NCBI GenBank assembly: GCA_024516035.1
Contig: CM044962.1
Span: 10,302,207 to 10,366,206 of the forward strand
DNA: 64,000 bases
Origin: Bactericera cockerelli
Taxonomy: Eukaryota; Arthropoda; Insecta; Hemiptera; Triozidae
Direction of reading: 5' to 3'
This document shows, one piece after another, positions 62,486-64,000 of the stretch. Position 1 is the first letter of the stretch. Every line of letters starts with the position of its first letter. The notes beneath the pieces were generated by a model. That model was given only the letters and a program-made list of their open reading frames with translations, did no database searches and was not told where the DNA came from. The position numbers and the translations under genes were made by a program.

Positions 62486-64000
62486 ATGCACGCGTACTGA
62501 AAAAAATCAGCAGCAGCGGAAAATTTATCGCAAACATGAAATCCACCTGAAACTTCAGCCGCCATTTTCTCAAAATACTGCCTGCATAAAGTATTGGTTT
62601 AATTTATGTAAAAACTTGCTTGAAATCTTATCTTTCAGAAAATATGACACATTTGATATAAAATTGTCATTTTTTATTGAAACCAAGAGAAATTAAAAAA
62701 AAGTCAGTCAGTACTACTAACTGTACCTACTAGGCTACCATCCTACTTTTACCTGGGGAACTAATTTTTTTCTTCAATTTGACAAATTATGGTTGCCATT
62801 TATTTTCCAACGGCCCAAAAGGTTAGCCTCAGTAGACTATTAACTTGGAGGTCACTGGTTTGAGTCTGAAGTGTGGCAAATTAGTATGTACGTATCCATG
62901 TATGATACTTAGCTGTGGTGCTTCAGAAATAAACAATTGTTCATTTGTTCATAAGAGGGAAAGGGTCTCAATAATAAAATGGTTTGAATGAAATGTTATC
63001 TTTCAGAAAATATGACACATTTGATATAAAATTTTCATTTTTTATTGAAACCAAGAGAAATTAAAAAAAAGTCAGTCAGTACTACTAACTGTACCTACTA
63101 GGCTACCATCCTACTTTTATCTGGGGAACTAATTTTTTTCTTCAATTTGACAAATTATGGTTGCCATTTATTTTCCAACGGCCCAAAAGGTTAGCCTCAG
63201 TAGACTATTAACTTGGAGGTCACTGGTTTGAGTCTGAAGTGTGGCAAATTAGTATGTACGTATCCATGTATGATACTTAGCTGTGGTGCTTCAGAAATAA
63301 ACAATTGTTCATTTGTTCATAATAGGGAAAGGGTCTCAATAATAAAATGGTTTGAATGAAATGAAACATAACAATGTACCTACATAGTTAACACCCACAG
63401 GTAAAGGTGGTACGGTAAATACTAAACATTCATAGATTGGTACATAGAGGTACAAATTATTATGTTAGTAGGTACCGAATCTTGATAAAACACATGGAAT
63501 TTGATGGAATACTAAAATATTAAGGTCAATTAATCACGATCGTGGTGTCACAATAGCTCAAACTCGTCTTACTAAATATTTGCCATACTTGAGACTCGAA
63601 CCAGTGACCTCCAAGTTAAGAGTCCGCCGACTTATCAATGATTCACTCAGACTAACTTTTTGGGCCGTTGGAAAGTAAATATAAACCATAATTTGTCAAA
63701 TTGAAGAAAAAAATTAGTTCCCCAGGTAGAAGTAGGATGGTAGCCTAGTAGGTACAGTTAGTAGTACTGACTGACTTTTTTTTTAATTTCTCTTGGTTTC
63801 AATAAAAAATGACAATTTTATATCAAATGTGTAATATTTTCTGAAAGATAAGACTTGAAGCAAGTTTTTACATAAATTAAACCAATACTTTATGCAGGCA
63901 GTATTTTGAGAAAATGGCGGCTGAAGTTTCAGGTGGATTTCATGTTTGCGATAAATTTTCCACTGCTGCTGATTTTTTTCAGTACGTGTGCATTTTTACT
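62486..64000. mobile_element. Second foldback element, continuing past the right edge
   Basis: 62486-62945 is inverted at about 63530-64000 (for example GCACGCGTACTGAAAAAAAT with ATTTTTTTCAGTACGTGTGC). The left arm holds a 368-bp direct duplication (62628-62995 and 62996-63363). Both arms carry a family D SINE, partly deleted in the left arm. ACAGGGTGTAACAGACTTG at 62232 may be its true left end. Confidence 0.82.

Noticed and set aside
1..64000. CRISPR arrays, rRNA genes, bacterial operons
   Set aside because: None seen. Tandem repeats here are microsatellites, SINE duplications or foldback arms. Only the 54953-55133 block has any bacterial look.

Overview
This is an AT-rich animal genomic window, almost certainly from an arthropod and probably an insect. 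It holds two intron-rich, divergently transcribed genes whose introns are packed with transposable elements. The order cannot be fixed from sequence alone.

Minus strand, 41.03 kb down to 8.25 kb: the orthologue of PTIP/PAXIP1, a BRCT-domain protein of the MLL3/4 (Trr) H3K4 methyltransferase complex that also acts in the DNA-damage response. I traced 23 coding exons whose splice phases agree throughout, about 1340 codons. They run from the ATG through BRCT1 and BRCT2, a very long glutamine-rich linker, then BRCT3 and BRCT4. The last BRCT pair must lie beyond the left edge. One intron (34.23-39.53 kb) has U12-type (minor spliceosome) signals.

Plus strand, 42.75 kb to 61.78 kb and beyond: the orthologue of suppressor of white-apricot (SFSWAP), an RS-type splicing regulator. 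Twelve coding exons, about 690 codons, cover the conserved N-terminal region, Surp/SWAP 1, Surp/SWAP 2 and a basic coiled segment. The C-terminal RS part lies beyond the right edge. Apparent 5' UTR exons of the two genes face each other across less than 1 kb, which suggests a shared promoter region.

Mobile DNA: a BEL/Pao LTR retrotransposon at 1-7530 (minus), with identical LTR segments but a broken reading frame; an intact Ty3/gypsy-type element at 34757-39361 with identical 174-bp LTRs, a 5-bp target duplication and one 1389-codon gag-pol ORF; a 2.1-kb foldback element at 47618-49760; a second foldback entering from the right edge; several short TIR elements (MITEs); a Helitron-like element; and at least seven families of tRNA-derived SINEs, some nested with clear target duplications. 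Unlike-looking LINE ends and SINEs share a small AATGC...GCATT stem-loop.

Oddities most worth following: the U12 intron carrying a young retrotransposon; a compact GC-rich block at 54953-55133 ending in a perfect bacterial-style hairpin plus T-run; tandem duplications that copy ptip splice sites; a candidate 18-nt microexon; and possible nested exons of an unidentified gene at 50.1-51.2 kb.
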